Shown here one piece after another: positions 20,324 to 30,670 of a DNA stretch of 64,000 bases (its first letter is position 1; every line of letters begins with the position of its first letter). The stretch covers positions 84,201,657-84,265,656 of the forward strand of contig NC_092091.1 of NCBI RefSeq assembly GCF_045679555.1, read 5' to 3'. A model generated the notes under the pieces. The model was not told the origin of the DNA. It was given only the letters and a program-made list of their open reading frames with translations, and ran no database searches. Source of the stretch: Salvelinus alpinus (lineage: Eukaryota; Chordata; Actinopteri; Salmoniformes; Salmonidae). The translations under genes were made by a program, and so were the position numbers.

Positions 20324-21697
20324 ATGCCTTATTGTATGTCTCTCTCAAATATCAATATGCCTTGCATACTGTTGTTCAGGCTAGTTATCATTATCATTGT
20401 TTTGGTTTGCAATGGACCCTGTAGTTCCACTCTCCGTACCTCTGACACCTCCTTTGTCCCACCCCCCACACATGCGGTGACCTCGCCCATTGAGACCAGC
20501 ATGTCCAGAGATACAACCTCTCTTATCATCACCCAGTGCCTGGGCTTGCCTCCGCTGTACCCGCGCCCCACCATACCCCTGTCTGCACATTATGCCCAGA
20601 ATCTATTCTACCACGCCCATAAATCTGCTCCTTTTATTCTTTGTCCCCAACGCTCTAGGCGACCAGTTTTGATAGCCTTTAGCCGCACCCTCATCCTACT
20701 ACTCCTCTGTTCCTCGGGTGATGTGGAGGTAAACCCAGGCCCTGCATGTCCCCAGTCACCCTCATTTGTTGACTTCTGTGATCGAAAAAGCCTTGGCCTC
20801 ATGCATGTCAACATCAGAAGCCTCCTCCCTAAGTTTGCCTTACTCACCGCTTTAGCACACTCTGCCAACCCTGATGTCCTGGCCGTGTCCGAATCCTGGC
20901 TTAGGAAGGCCACCAAAAATTCTGAGATTTCCATACCCAACTATAACACTTTCCGTCAAGATAGAACTGCCAAAGGGGGAGGAGTTGCAATCTACTGCAG
21001 AGATAGCCTGCAAAGTTCTGTCATACTTTCCAGGTCTATGCCCAAACAGTTCGAACTTCTAATTTTAAAAATTAATCTCTCCAGAAATAAGTCTCTCACT
21101 GTTGCCGCCTGCTACCGACCCCCCTCAGCTCCCAGCTGTGCCCTGGACACCATCTGTGAATTGATCGCTCCCCATCTAGCTTCAGAGTTTGTTCTGTTAG
21201 GTGACCTAAACTGGGATATGCTTAACACCCCGGCAGTCCTACAATCCAAGCTTGATGCCCTCAATCTCACACAAATCATCAAGGAACCCACCAGGTACAA
21301 CCCTAAATCCGTAAACATGGGCACCCTAATAGACATTATCCTGACCAACCTGCCCTCCAAATACACCTCTGCTGTCTTCAATCAAGATCTCAGCGATCAC
21401 TGCCTCATTGCCTGTATCCGCCACGGGTCCGCGGTCAAACGACCACCCCTCATCACTGTCAAACGCTCCCTAAAACACTTCTGCGAGCAGGCCTTTCTAA
21501 TCGACCTGGCCCGGGTACCCTGGAAGGATATTGACCTCATCCCGTCAGTTGAGGATGCCTGGTCATTCTTTAAATGTTACTTCCTCACCATATTAGACAA
21601 GCATGCTCCGTTCAAAAAATGCAGAACCAAGAACAGATATAGCCCTTGGTTCACTCCAGACCTGACTGCCCTCGACCAGCACAAAAACATCCTGTGG
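20324..21697 (+). CDS. LINE polyprotein, first part: hydrophobic leader, 2A-like motif, APE endonuclease
   Basis: Residues 14-29 are strongly hydrophobic (ILLFRLVIIIIVLV), like a signal sequence. Residues 132-140 read GDVEVNPGP, a full match to the 2A consensus D(V/I)ExNPGP at which ribosomes skip a peptide bond. Then follows an AP-type endonuclease: Asn163 in HVNIRS, Glu190 in VSESW, Asp294/Asn296 in LLGDLNWD, Asp338 in TLIDIIL and the SDH motif at 357-359. The endonuclease nicks target DNA to prime reverse transcription. The frame stops at a TGA (21698-21700) and then continues in the same frame, so a single nonsense change (possibly from CGA) divides the protein. 2A motifs have been reported in some APE-type LINEs of other animals. 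Confidence 0.88.
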
Positions 21698-23617
21698 TGA
21701 ACTGCAATAGCATCGAAGAGCCCCCGCGATATGCAACTGTTCAGGGAAGTCAGGAACCAATATACGCAGTCAGTCAGGAAAGCAAAGGCCAGCTTTTTCA
21801 AGCAGAAATTTGCATCCTGTAGCTCTAACTCCAAAAAGTTCTGGGATACTGTAAAGTCCATGGAGAACAAGAGCACCTCCTCCCAGCTGCCCACTGCACT
21901 GAGGCTAGGTAACACGGTCACCACCGATAAATCCGTGATAATCGAAGACTTCAACAAGCATTTCTCAATGGCTGGCCATGCCTTCCTCCTGGCGACTCCA
22001 ACCTTGGCCAACAGCCCCGCCCCCCCCGCTGCTACTCACCCAAGCCTCCCCAGCTTCTCCTTTACCCAAATCCAGATAGCAGATGTTCTGAAAGAGCTGG
22101 AAAACCTGGACCCATACAAATCAGCTGGGCTTGACAATCTGGACCCCCTATTTCTGAAACTGTCCGCCGCCATTGTCGCACCCCCTATCACCAGCCTGTT
22201 CAACCTCTCCTTCGTATCATCTGAGATCCCCAAGGATTGGAAAGCTGCCGCGGTCATCCCCCTCTTCAAAGGGGGAGACACCCTGGACCCAAACTGTTAC
22301 AGACCTATATCCATCCTGCCCTGCCTATCTAAGGTCTTCAAAAGCCAAGTCAACAAACAGATCACTGACCATCTCGAATCCCACCGTACCTTCTCCGCTG
22401 TGCAATCCGGTTTCCGAGCCGGTCATGGGTGCACCTCAGCCACGCTCAAGGTACTAAACGATATCATAACCGCCATCGATAAAAGACATTACTGTGCAGC
22501 CGTCTTCATCGACCTGGCCAAGGCTTTCGACTCTGTCAATCACCATATTCTTATCGGCAGACTCAGTAGCCTCGGTTTTTCTAATGACTGCCTTGCCTGG
22601 TTCACCAACTACTTTGCAGACAGAGTTCAGTGTGTCAAATCGGAGGGCATGTTGTCCGGTCCTCTGGCAGTCTCTATGGGGGTACCACAGGGTTCAATTC
22701 TCGGGCCGACTCTTTTCTCTGTATACATCAATGATGTTGCTCTTGCTGCGGGCGATTCCCTGATCCACCTCTACGCAGACGACACCATTCTATATACTTC
22801 CGGCCCTTCCTTGGACACTGTGCTATCTAACCTCCAAACGAGCTTCAATGCCATACAACACTCCTTCCGTGGCCTCCAACTGCTCTTAAACGCTAGTAAA
22901 ACCAAATGCATGCTTTTCAACCGTTCGCTGCCTGCACCCGCACGCCCGACTAGCATCACCACCCTGGACGGTTCCGACCTAGAATATGTGGACATCTATA
23001 AGTACCTAGGTGTCTGGCTAGACTGCAAACTCTCCTTCCAGACTCATATCAAACATCTCCAATCCAAAATCAAAGCAAGAATCGGCTTTCTATTCCGCAA
23101 CAAAGCCTCCTTCACTCACGCCGCCAAACTTACCCTAGTAAAACTGACTATCCTACCGATCCTCGACTTCGGCGATGTCATCTACAAAATAGCTTCCAAT
23201 ACTCTACTCAGCAAACTGGATGCAGTTTATCACAGTGCCATTCGTTTTGTTACTAAAGCACCTTATACGACCCACCACTGCGACCTGTATGCCCTAGTCG
23301 GCTGGCCCTCGCTACATGTTCGTCGTCAGACCCACTGGCTCCAGGTCATCTACAAGGCTATGCTAGGTAAAGTGCCGCCTTATCTCAGTTCACTGGTCAC
23401 GATGGCTACACCCACCCGCAACACGCGCTCCAGCAGGTGTATCTCACTGATCATCCCTAAAGCCAAAACCTCATTTGGACGCCTTTCCTTCCAGTTCTCT
23501 GCTGCCTGCGACTGGAACGAATTGCAAAAATCTCTGAAGTTGGAGACTTTTATCTCCCTCAACAACTTTAAAAATCTGCTATCCGAGCAGCTAACCGATC
23601 GCTGCAGCTGTACATAG
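21698..23617 (+). CDS. LINE polyprotein, second part: reverse transcriptase
   Basis: Same frame as the endonuclease part. The first usable Met is at 21731 (628 residues). Motifs: FIDLAKAFD (residues 259-267 from that Met), GVPQGS (317-322), YADD (348-351, catalytic Asp pair), then KYLGVWLD and the thumb region. It ends at TAG 23615-23617. Apart from the single upstream TGA the frame is uninterrupted for nearly 1,100 codons, so this is a recent insertion. No ribonuclease H or LTR features are seen. Confidence 0.9.
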
Positions 23618-23997
23618 TCCATCTGTAAACTACCCACCCAATTTACCTACCTCACCCCCCATACTGCTTTTATTTATTTACTTTTCTGCTCTTTTGCACA
23701 CCAGTATCTCTTCTTGCACATGATCATCTGATGATTTATCACTCCAGTGTTAATCTGCTAAATTGTAATTATTCGATTTATTGCCTACCTCATGCCTTTT
23801 GCACACATTGTATATAGATTCTCTTTTTTTCTACCATGTTATTGACTTGTTTATTGTTTACTCCATGTGTAACTCTGTGTTGTCTGTTCACACTGCTATG
23901 CTTTATCTTGGCCAGGTCGCAGTTGCAAATGAGAACTTGTTCTCAACTAGCCTACCTGGTTAAATAAAGGTGAAAAAAAATAAAAAATAAAAATAAA

Positions 23998-25405
23998 TAT
24001 CAACCAACTACTAGCTGGTCACAAGGCTACGTTGTTATCATTTAGTAATGTTGTACTGTAGTCTACTGCACCCCATATCAACCAACTACTAGCTGGTCAC
24101 AAGGCTACGTTGTTATCATTTAGTAATGTTGTACTGTAGCCTACTGCACCCCATATCAACCCACTACTAGCTGGTCACAAGGCTACGTTGTTATCATTTA
24201 GTAATGTTGTACTGTAACCTACTGCACCCCATATCAACCAACTACTAGCTGGTCACAAGGCTACGTTGTTATCATTTAGTAATGTTGTACTGTAGTCTAC
24301 TACACCCCATATCAACCAACTACTAGCTGGTCACAAGGCTACGTTGTTATCATTTAGTAATGTTGTACTGTAGCCTACTGCACCCCATATCAACCCACTA
24401 CTAGCTGGTCACAAGGCTACGTTGTTATCATTTAGTAATGTTGTACTGTAACCTACTGCACCCCATATCAACCAACTACTAGCTGGTCACAAGGCTACGT
24501 TGTTATCATTTAGTAATGTTGTACTGTAACCTACTGCACCCCATATCAACCAACTACTAGCTGGTCACAAGGCTACGTTGTTATTATTTAGTAATGTTGT
24601 ACTGTAGCCTACTGCACCCCATATCAACCAACTACTAGCTGGTCACAAGGCTACGTTGTTATCATTTAGTAATGTTGTACTGTAACCTACTGCACCCCAT
24701 ATCAACCAACTACTAGCTGGTCACAAGGCTACGTTGTTATTATTTAGTAATGTTGTACTGTAGCCTACTGCACCCCATATCAACCAACTACTAGCTGGTC
24801 ACAAGGCTACGTTGTTATCATTTAGTAATGTTGTACTGTAGTCTACTGCACCCCATATCAACCAACTACTAGCTGGTCACAAGGCTACGTTGTTATCATT
24901 TAGTAATGTTGTACTGTAGCCTACTGCACCCCATATCAACCAACTACTAGCTGGTCACAAGGCTACGTTGTTATCATTTAGTAATGTTGTACTGTAGTCT
25001 ACTGCACCCCATATCAACCAACTACTAGCTGGTCACAAGGCTACGTTGTTATCATTTAGTAATGTTGTACTGTAGTCTACTGCACCCCATATCAACCAAC
25101 TACTAGCTGGTCACAAGGCTACGTTGTTATCATTTAGTAATGTTGTACTGTAGTCTACTGCACCCCATATCAACCAACTACTAGCTGGTCACAAGGCTAC
25201 GTTGTTATCATTTAGTAATGTTGTACTGTAGTCTACTGCACCCCATATCAACCCACTACTAGCTGGTCACAAGGCTACGTTGTTATCATTTAGTAATGTT
25301 GTACTGTAGCCTACTGCACCCCATATCAACCAACTACTAGCTGGTCACAAGGCTACGTTGTTATCATTTAGTAATGTTGTACTGTAGTCTACTACACCCC
25401 ATATC
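23998..25405. repeat. 78-bp minisatellite, right part (about 18 units)
   Basis: Continuation of 18524-19082. The sequence at 25406-25440 (aactagtagtgacaaggcta) is a diverged edge unit. Confidence 0.95.
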
Positions 25406-26010
25406 AACTAGTAGTGACAAGGCTATATTTTTGTCATTCAGTAATACTGTAACGTTACTGTACATCACATTATCCACCTAGCTAGCTAGTGATAGCTTAG
25501 CTAGCGCCAAAGAAACAAACAATGAATGACAACAGGCTGTTTAACAATATATATCTACCTGATTGCATGTAAAACAACTTTACAGGTGATTAAAGTTTGA
25601 AAGCAAAGTTGACTTACCAGTATGCTGCTCTCTCGGGAACTAGAGCGAGGCATCCAGATATGAGGTTAGCTAGCGCCGTTAGCATTAGCTAGCTAGCAGC
25701 GCCAGCATGTTAGCTATGAAAGTATCCATCCAGCAACAATGTCGAGGTCACAAACGAAAGGAACTATGTTAAGCCATGCTGACTTCGTAAGACATGTCAA
25801 CTCGGACTGAAATAATAAACAGGCTGAACGTACATTTCTATGTCTAACTAGATAACTTTAGCTTGTCATTCCTGTTTACAGAGTGTACGACCCTCCACAT
25901 TGAGAAGCGCCACTGTGTCAACATTATAGAATTATATTACATCCGGGTTGGTTTACAAACCCCACTGACAATGCATGGGACACTGTTTAGTGCCGTTTAG
26001 CAAAAGAATA
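25406..26010. other. Unique sequence with many gctagc phrases; weak exon candidate
   Basis: On the minus strand 25618-25653 reads ATGCCTCGC...ATACTG followed by GTAAGTC, a good donor, and would encode MPRSSSRESSIL as a first exon. There is no supporting downstream exon in phase. No other gene recognised. Confidence 0.2.
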
Positions 26011-26690
26011 ATCAACTGCGAAAAATATATATGTAAACTCTCTTGGTAAATAGTGTGGTCTGTAGCTTATCATGATACTCTACCTCAAGCGAGCAAAACA
26101 TTGGGACTTCCTTAGATTTTGTGCACCAGCTGTTGTTTACAAATATGCATCGGCCACCACCCCTTGTTTTACCAGAGGCAGCTGTTCTATCCTGCCGAAA
26201 AAACGTAAAACCCGCCAGCTGTATGTTAATCATGTCGTCGTTCAACCACGACTCGGTGAAACATAAGATATTACAGTTTTTAATGTCCCGTTGGTAGGAT
26301 ATACATGCTCATAGTTTGTCTATTTTATTATCGATTGATTGTAAGTTGGCTAGTAGGACCGATGGTAAAGGTAGATTACCATCTCGGCGACGGATCCTTA
26401 CAAGGCACCCGGACTGTTGTCCACGATACCGCCGACTTTTCCTCCGGCCACTGACGGGGATGAGGGCTTTGCCGGGTGTCTGGAGTAAATCCTTCCCTTC
26501 CGACTCGTTGAAGAAGAAGAATTCCTCCAGTACGGGGTGAGTAATCGCTGCTCTGATATCAAGAAGCTATTTTCGATCATAAGACACGGTGGCAGAAACA
26601 TTATGTACAAAATAAGTTATAAATAACATGAAAAAAACATACAGAATAGCACAATTGGTTACGGGATGGTAAAACGGCGGCCATCTCCTT
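26011..26690 (-). mobile_element. LINE 5' fragment of a second family (5' UTR and start of endonuclease)
   Basis: On the minus strand it starts near 26690 with GGAGATGGCCGCCGTTTTAC and reaches an endonuclease segment (QLAGFTFFRQDRT, GKTRGGG, IFVNNSWCT) at 26012-26245. Upstream frames are broken by several stops. It belongs to the same general type as the plus-strand fragment at 27210-29295, as judged from family memory, but lies in opposite orientation. Confidence 0.75.
26675..26687 (-). promoter_or_regulatory. YY1-like motif at the 5' end of the second LINE family
   Basis: GAGATGGCCGCCG near the element's first base, comparable to CCAAGATGGCG in the other LINE. Confidence 0.35.
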
Positions 26691-27209
26691 CAGCCCCATT
26701 AGTCAATCATAATTAGACATCCAACCCCTAGGGGGCAGCAGGAGACAGGTGTCTGGAGTACCAGCATGGTTTAACGGCTCTGGTAAAGTTTAACCTAAGG
26801 ACTTGGGTAGTGGTGCACTTTATAGGGAATAGGGTGCCATTTGGGGCGTATTCTATGGGAAAATCACAATTGCATTTCCTTGATTACTCGAGTCCTCTCT
26901 CCTCGCCTCCTACTCAAAACCCAATGGAGGCAAGGAGAGGACACAATGATTTGAGGAAATGCAATCTAACTAGCTGAGGATGATGAAATACTGTACTAGG
27001 CCTGGGTAATATGAGGGTGATAATATTTCATGTTTCATACTCCCATCAAACTACAATGAAGTCTGTAGGCTCCATCGGGAACGTTCCCTTAGATACATGT
27101 AACCCTCTCTTCTGAGGGACCTGAGTTCCTATCAGTGTGGACCTAGTATCTAGGTGTGTGGCAGTACTATTAGACTAGGTGGTCTGTAAGTAGTCAACAT
27201 GTTAAGGTT
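26691..27209. other. Unique sequence with a hairpin MITE
   Basis: About 26815-26845 (tgcactttatagggaatagg) is a common salmonid dispersed phrase, seen again at 30225-30245. The hairpin is listed separately. No gene seen. Confidence 0.4.
26869..26965. mobile_element. Hairpin (MITE-like) inverted repeat
   Basis: attgcatttcct (26869-26880) pairs with aggaaatgcaat (26954-26965), and gtcctctctcctcgcctcc (26892-26910) pairs with ggaggcaaggagaggac (26926-26942) with one bulge. Confidence 0.75.
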
Positions 27210-29295
27210 AATGTGTGTAAACATAATGTCTGACCAATCGGAATCCATGTTTCAAGATTGTTTTGGTCACGTGGACTGGGAAATGTTCCGTAAAGCCTCA
27301 GACAATAACATCGATGTATACGCTGACTCGGTGAGTGAGTTTATTAGAAAGTGCATTGGAGATGTTGTACCCACTGTGACTATTAAAACCTAACCTAACC
27401 AAAAACCATTCATGCAAAACTGAATGCGCGAACCACCACATTCAACCATGGAAAGAGGTCGGGGAATATGGATGAATATAGACAGTGTAATTATTCCCTC
27501 CGCAAGGCAATCAAACAAGCGAAATGTCGGTATAGGGACAAAATGAAGTCGCAATTCAACAGCCCAGACACGAGACGTATGTGGCAGGGTCTACAGGCCA
27601 TCACGGATTACAAAAAGAAAACCCATCACGTCAGACACCGACATCTTGCCACCAGACAAGCTAAACACCTTCTTTGCCCGCTTTGAGGATAATACAATGC
27701 CACCGAAGTGGCCCGCTACCAAGGACTGCGGGCCCCGCCTCTCCTTCTCCATGGCCGACGTGAGAAAGACATTTAAACGTGTTAACCCTCGCAAGGCTGC
27801 TGGCCCAGACGGCATCCCTAGCCGCGTCCTCAGAGCATGCACAAACCAGCTGGCTGGTGTGTTTATGGACATATTCAATCTCTCCCTATCCCCTCCCTTC
27901 TCCCCACATGCTTCAAGATGGCCACCATTGTTCTTGTTCCCAAGAAAGCTAAGGTAACTGAACTAAATGACTATCGCCCCGTAGCACTCACTTCTGTCAT
28001 CATGAAGTGCTTTGAGAAACTAGTTAAGGATCATATCACCTCCATCTTACCTGCCACCCTAGACCCACTTCAGTTTGCATATCGCCCCAACAGGTCCACA
28101 GACGATGCAATCGCCATCACACTGCACACTGCCCTATCCCATCTGGACAAGCCGAATACTCATGTAAGAATGCTGTTCATTGACTACAGCTCAGCATTCA
28201 ACACCATAGTACCCTCCAAGCTCATCATGAAGTTTAAGGCCCTGGTCTCAACCCCGCCCTGTGCAATTGGGTCCTGGACTTTCTGACGGGCCGCCCCCAG
28301 GTGGTGAAGGTAGGATACAACATCTCCACTTCGCTGATCCTCAACACTGTGGCCCGACCGCAAGGCACTACAGAGGGTAGTGCGTACGGCCCAGTACATC
28401 ACCGGGGCCAAACTTCCTGCCATCCAGGACCTCTATACCAGGCGGTGTCAGAGGAAGGCCCTACAAATTGTAAAAGACACCAGTCACCCTAGTCATAGAC
28501 TGTTCTCTCTTCTACCGCACGGCAAGTGGTACCGGATCACCAAATCTAGGACCAAAAGGCTCCTTATCAGCTTTTACCCCCAAACCATCAGACTCCTGAA
28601 CATCTGATCAAATGACCACCAGACCCCTCTTTTACACTGCTGCTACTCTCTGTTTACTATCTATACATAGTCACTTTAACTCTACCTACATATTACCTCA
28701 ATTACCTGGATTAACCGGTGCCCCCTCACATTGACTCTGTAACGGAACCCCAATATAGCCTCACTATTGTTATTTTACTGCTGCTGTTTAATTATTTATT
28801 ACTGAAAAAATATATATGTTTACTGAACACATTTTTTCTTAAAACTTCTTCAAGCTTGTAAGTAAGAATTTCACTGTAAGGTCCACACCTGTTGTATTCA
28901 GCATTTCACTGTGAGGTCCACACCTGTTGTATTCAGCATTTCACTGTAAGGTCCACACCTGTTGTATTCAGCATTTCACTGTGAGGTCTACACCTGTTGT
29001 ATTCAGCATTTCACTGTGAGGTCCACACCTGTTGTATTCAGCATTTCACTGTGAGGTCTACACCTGTTGTATTCAGCATTTCACTGTAAGGTCCACACCT
29101 GTTGTATTCAGCATTTCACTGTGAGGTCTACACCTGTTGTATTCAGCATTTCACTGTGAGGTCTACACCTGTTGTATTCAGCATTTCACTGTGAGGTCTA
29201 CACCTGTTGTATTCAGCATTTCACTGTGAGGTCCACACCTGTTGTATTCAGCATTTCACTGTTGTATTCGGCGCATGTGACAAATACAATTTGAG
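27210..29295 (+). mobile_element. Truncated LINE: ORF2 fragments and 3' end
   Basis: Frames encode [88 protein letters not shown] and [13 protein letters not shown], the N-terminal half of a reverse transcriptase. Then a jump near 28365 leads to the C-terminal part (TTEGSAYG, TGAKLPAIQDLYTRRCQRKA in another frame). The box with the catalytic Asp pair is deleted and several stops and frame changes are present. It ends ggcgcatgtgacaaatacaa. The 3' UTR contains a 35-bp expansion. Confidence 0.9.
28867..29262. repeat. 35-bp minisatellite inside the LINE 3' UTR (about 11 units)
   Basis: Unit gcatttcactgtgaggtcta followed by cacctgttgtattca, normally a single stretch in the 3' UTR of this LINE type. 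Confidence 0.9.
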
Positions 29296-29375
29296 TATCC
29301 TCTAACCAGATTGGTCCATGACAGACATTTGACCTCTAACCCTTGGTATCCTCTCTCCCCATTGGTCCAGGTGAG

Positions 29376-29418
29376 AAGAGCGTCTGCTAAATGACTTAAA
29401 TGTTAAATGTAAATGTAA
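29376..29418 (+). mobile_element. HpaI-SINE / RSg-1 LINE type tail fragment inside the LIM exon border
   Basis: agagcgtctgctaaatgact followed by taaatgttaaatgtaaatgt is the tail shared by salmonid HpaI SINEs and RSg-1 LINEs. It separates gtgagaag from aagaggtcattgg, with agaag on both sides as possible target duplication, immediately after an acceptor-like ggtccag (29365-29371). Confidence 0.6.
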
Positions 29419-29506
29419 GAAGAGGTCATTGGGGCGGGACTACCACCCTCTGTGTCTGAAGTGTCAACAGTGTCAGAGACAGTTGACCCCAGGACAACAT
29501 GCTGAG

Positions 29507-29771
29507 GTATGGAGAGAGAGGGAGGGAGGGAGGGAGGGAAGAGGAGGAGGGAGAGAAGGGGGAGGGAGGAATGGGAGCTGAGAGGGAGGGGAGTATAGCA
29601 GAGGGGGGAGGGGGGAGAAGGGAGAGATGGAAGGGAAGGGGGAGAGAGAGTGAGTCAGGGAGAGAAGGGTAGGGGAGAGAGGGAAGGGAAGGTTGAGTGA
29701 GGGGGGAGAGAAAGATAGTATCAACAGTGTCAGAGACAGCTGACCCCAGGACAACATGCTGAGGTATGAAG
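29507..29771. repeat. Purine-rich intron segment bounded by a duplicated exon end
   Basis: ggagggagggagagaag-type sequence from 29510 to 29715. At 29721-29771 the end of the LIM exon and its donor (cagagacagctgaccccagg, then ctgaggtatga) is repeated almost exactly from 29464-29512. Confidence 0.85.
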
Positions 29772-29973
29772 ACAGGGAGGGGGAGGGTGGGGAAGGAGAG
29801 AGGGAGGGAGGTGGGGTGCAGAAGGAAGGTCTGTCTATCTATCTATCTATTATTCTATAACCCTACTACACTAACTGTTACATGTCTATCTGTCTTTCTG
29901 TATGTCTGTCTGTCTATCTATAGGTGTGTATCTATGTATCTCATGAACTAAGATGTTTTCTGTGTTTCAGCAT

Positions 29974-30215
29974 GATGAGAAACCCTACTACACTAACTGT
30001 TACATGTAGATGTTGGGTACCAGAGGTAGATACTGCTTGGTGATGAGTAACCCTACTGCACTAACTGTTACATGTAGATGTTTGGTACCAGAGGTAGATA
30101 CTGCTTGGTGATGAGAAACCCTACTGCTCGAACTGTTACATGAAGAGGTTTGGTCCCAGAGGTAGATGCTGCTTGGTGATGAGTAACCCTACTACACTAA
30201 CTGTTACATGACTTG
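29974..30215 (+). repeat. 68-bp tandem repeat of the LIM exon (3.5 units)
   Basis: gatgag starts at 29974, 30042, 30110 and 30178, exactly 68 bases apart. Each unit carries the coding phrase for PY(C)xNCYM and the downstream ccagaggtagat donor-like context. Only the first unit has an acceptor. Confidence 0.9.
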
Positions 30216-30310
30216 GTCAAAAGTAGTACACTAAATAGGGAATAGTGTGTGTCTTAGGATGGTATGTACAGCAAATAACCTCTCTCTCGCTCTCCTCTCT
30301 CTCTCAGCAG
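30216..30310. other. Intron remainder before the last LIM exon
   Basis: Contains the dispersed phrase gtacactaaatagggaatag and a CT-rich acceptor tract ctctctcgctctcctctctc. Confidence 0.5.
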
Positions 30311-30601
30311 GTAACAGGAGACTGATGTCAAACTGTCACAGCTCAGCCTCCTCGTCCTAGGAACCAATCTAACCAACCAAAATACAACCTAATGAGAACT
30401 AACAGGCTATCAACAAGGATCTATGTTCAACAAAACTGACATTCAGCCAACAAGCCAACGACCAACCAACTAGACCCAACATTCAGCCAACCAACCTTTG
30501 ACCAATCAAGAAATACTCTGAAAGTCCCCCTCTTTCAGTCAATCATAAAACAACTACCTGGACCACAACGTTGTGTTCAATGGAGACAACGGTTGTTCTT
30601 C

Positions 30602-30607
30602 AATAAA
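30602..30607 (+). terminator. Polyadenylation signal of the LIM-domain gene
   Basis: AATAAA about 240 bases after the TAG at 30358-30360. The expected transcript end falls just before the 38-bp array. Confidence 0.55.
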
Positions 30608-30670
30608 ACAGAAGCTTCTACAGTCGTCTGGTTGAAGTGTGTTAAATACAGAGTCCCTTTAGGCACCAAC

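Larger units (their letters stand above)
19083..23997 (+). mobile_element. Near full-length LINE (APE-type, CR1/L2-group) inserted in the 78-bp array
   Basis: About 4.9 kb: a 5' UTR of about 1.2 kb starting AATCCAAGATGGCGTAG, one long frame (20324-23617) with endonuclease and reverse transcriptase, and a 3' UTR ending GGTTAAATAAAGGTGAAA and an A-rich tail. The host unit caccccatatcaaccaac is split, with a short shared atcaa at both junctions as possible target duplication. A second, 5'- and 3'-truncated copy lies at 8243-9120. The clade name is tentative. Confidence 0.9.
29418..30360 (+). pseudogene. LIM-domain (CRIP-like) gene, 3' exons, with a tandemly repeated exon
   Basis: Exon 29418-29506 encodes KRSLGRDYHPLCLKCQQC then QRQLTPGQHAE and ends at donor GTATGG in phase 0. 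The next exon starts at 29971 after TGTGTTTCAG with HDEKPYYTNCYM. Together they fit the second half of a LIM domain: H-x2-C-x2-C-x2-C-x17-C-x2-C, matching CRIP1/2/3 proteins, small zinc proteins that act as adaptors. In this exon the first Cys of the last pair is Tyr and a TAG follows the Met (30007-30009). A third repeat of the exon at 30110-30170 keeps the intact reading DEKPYCSNCYMKRFGPRG. A last exon 30311-30360 (NAGNAG acceptor) reads NRRLMSNCHSSASSS and ends at TAG. An AATAAA follows at 30602. Exons for the first half are not found; a LINE lies upstream. Likely broken, though transcription is possible. Confidence 0.72.

Noticed and set aside
25618-25653. First coding exon on the minus strand (MPRSSSRESSIL)
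   Set aside because: Good donor but poor start context and no following exon in phase; kept only as a weak note.
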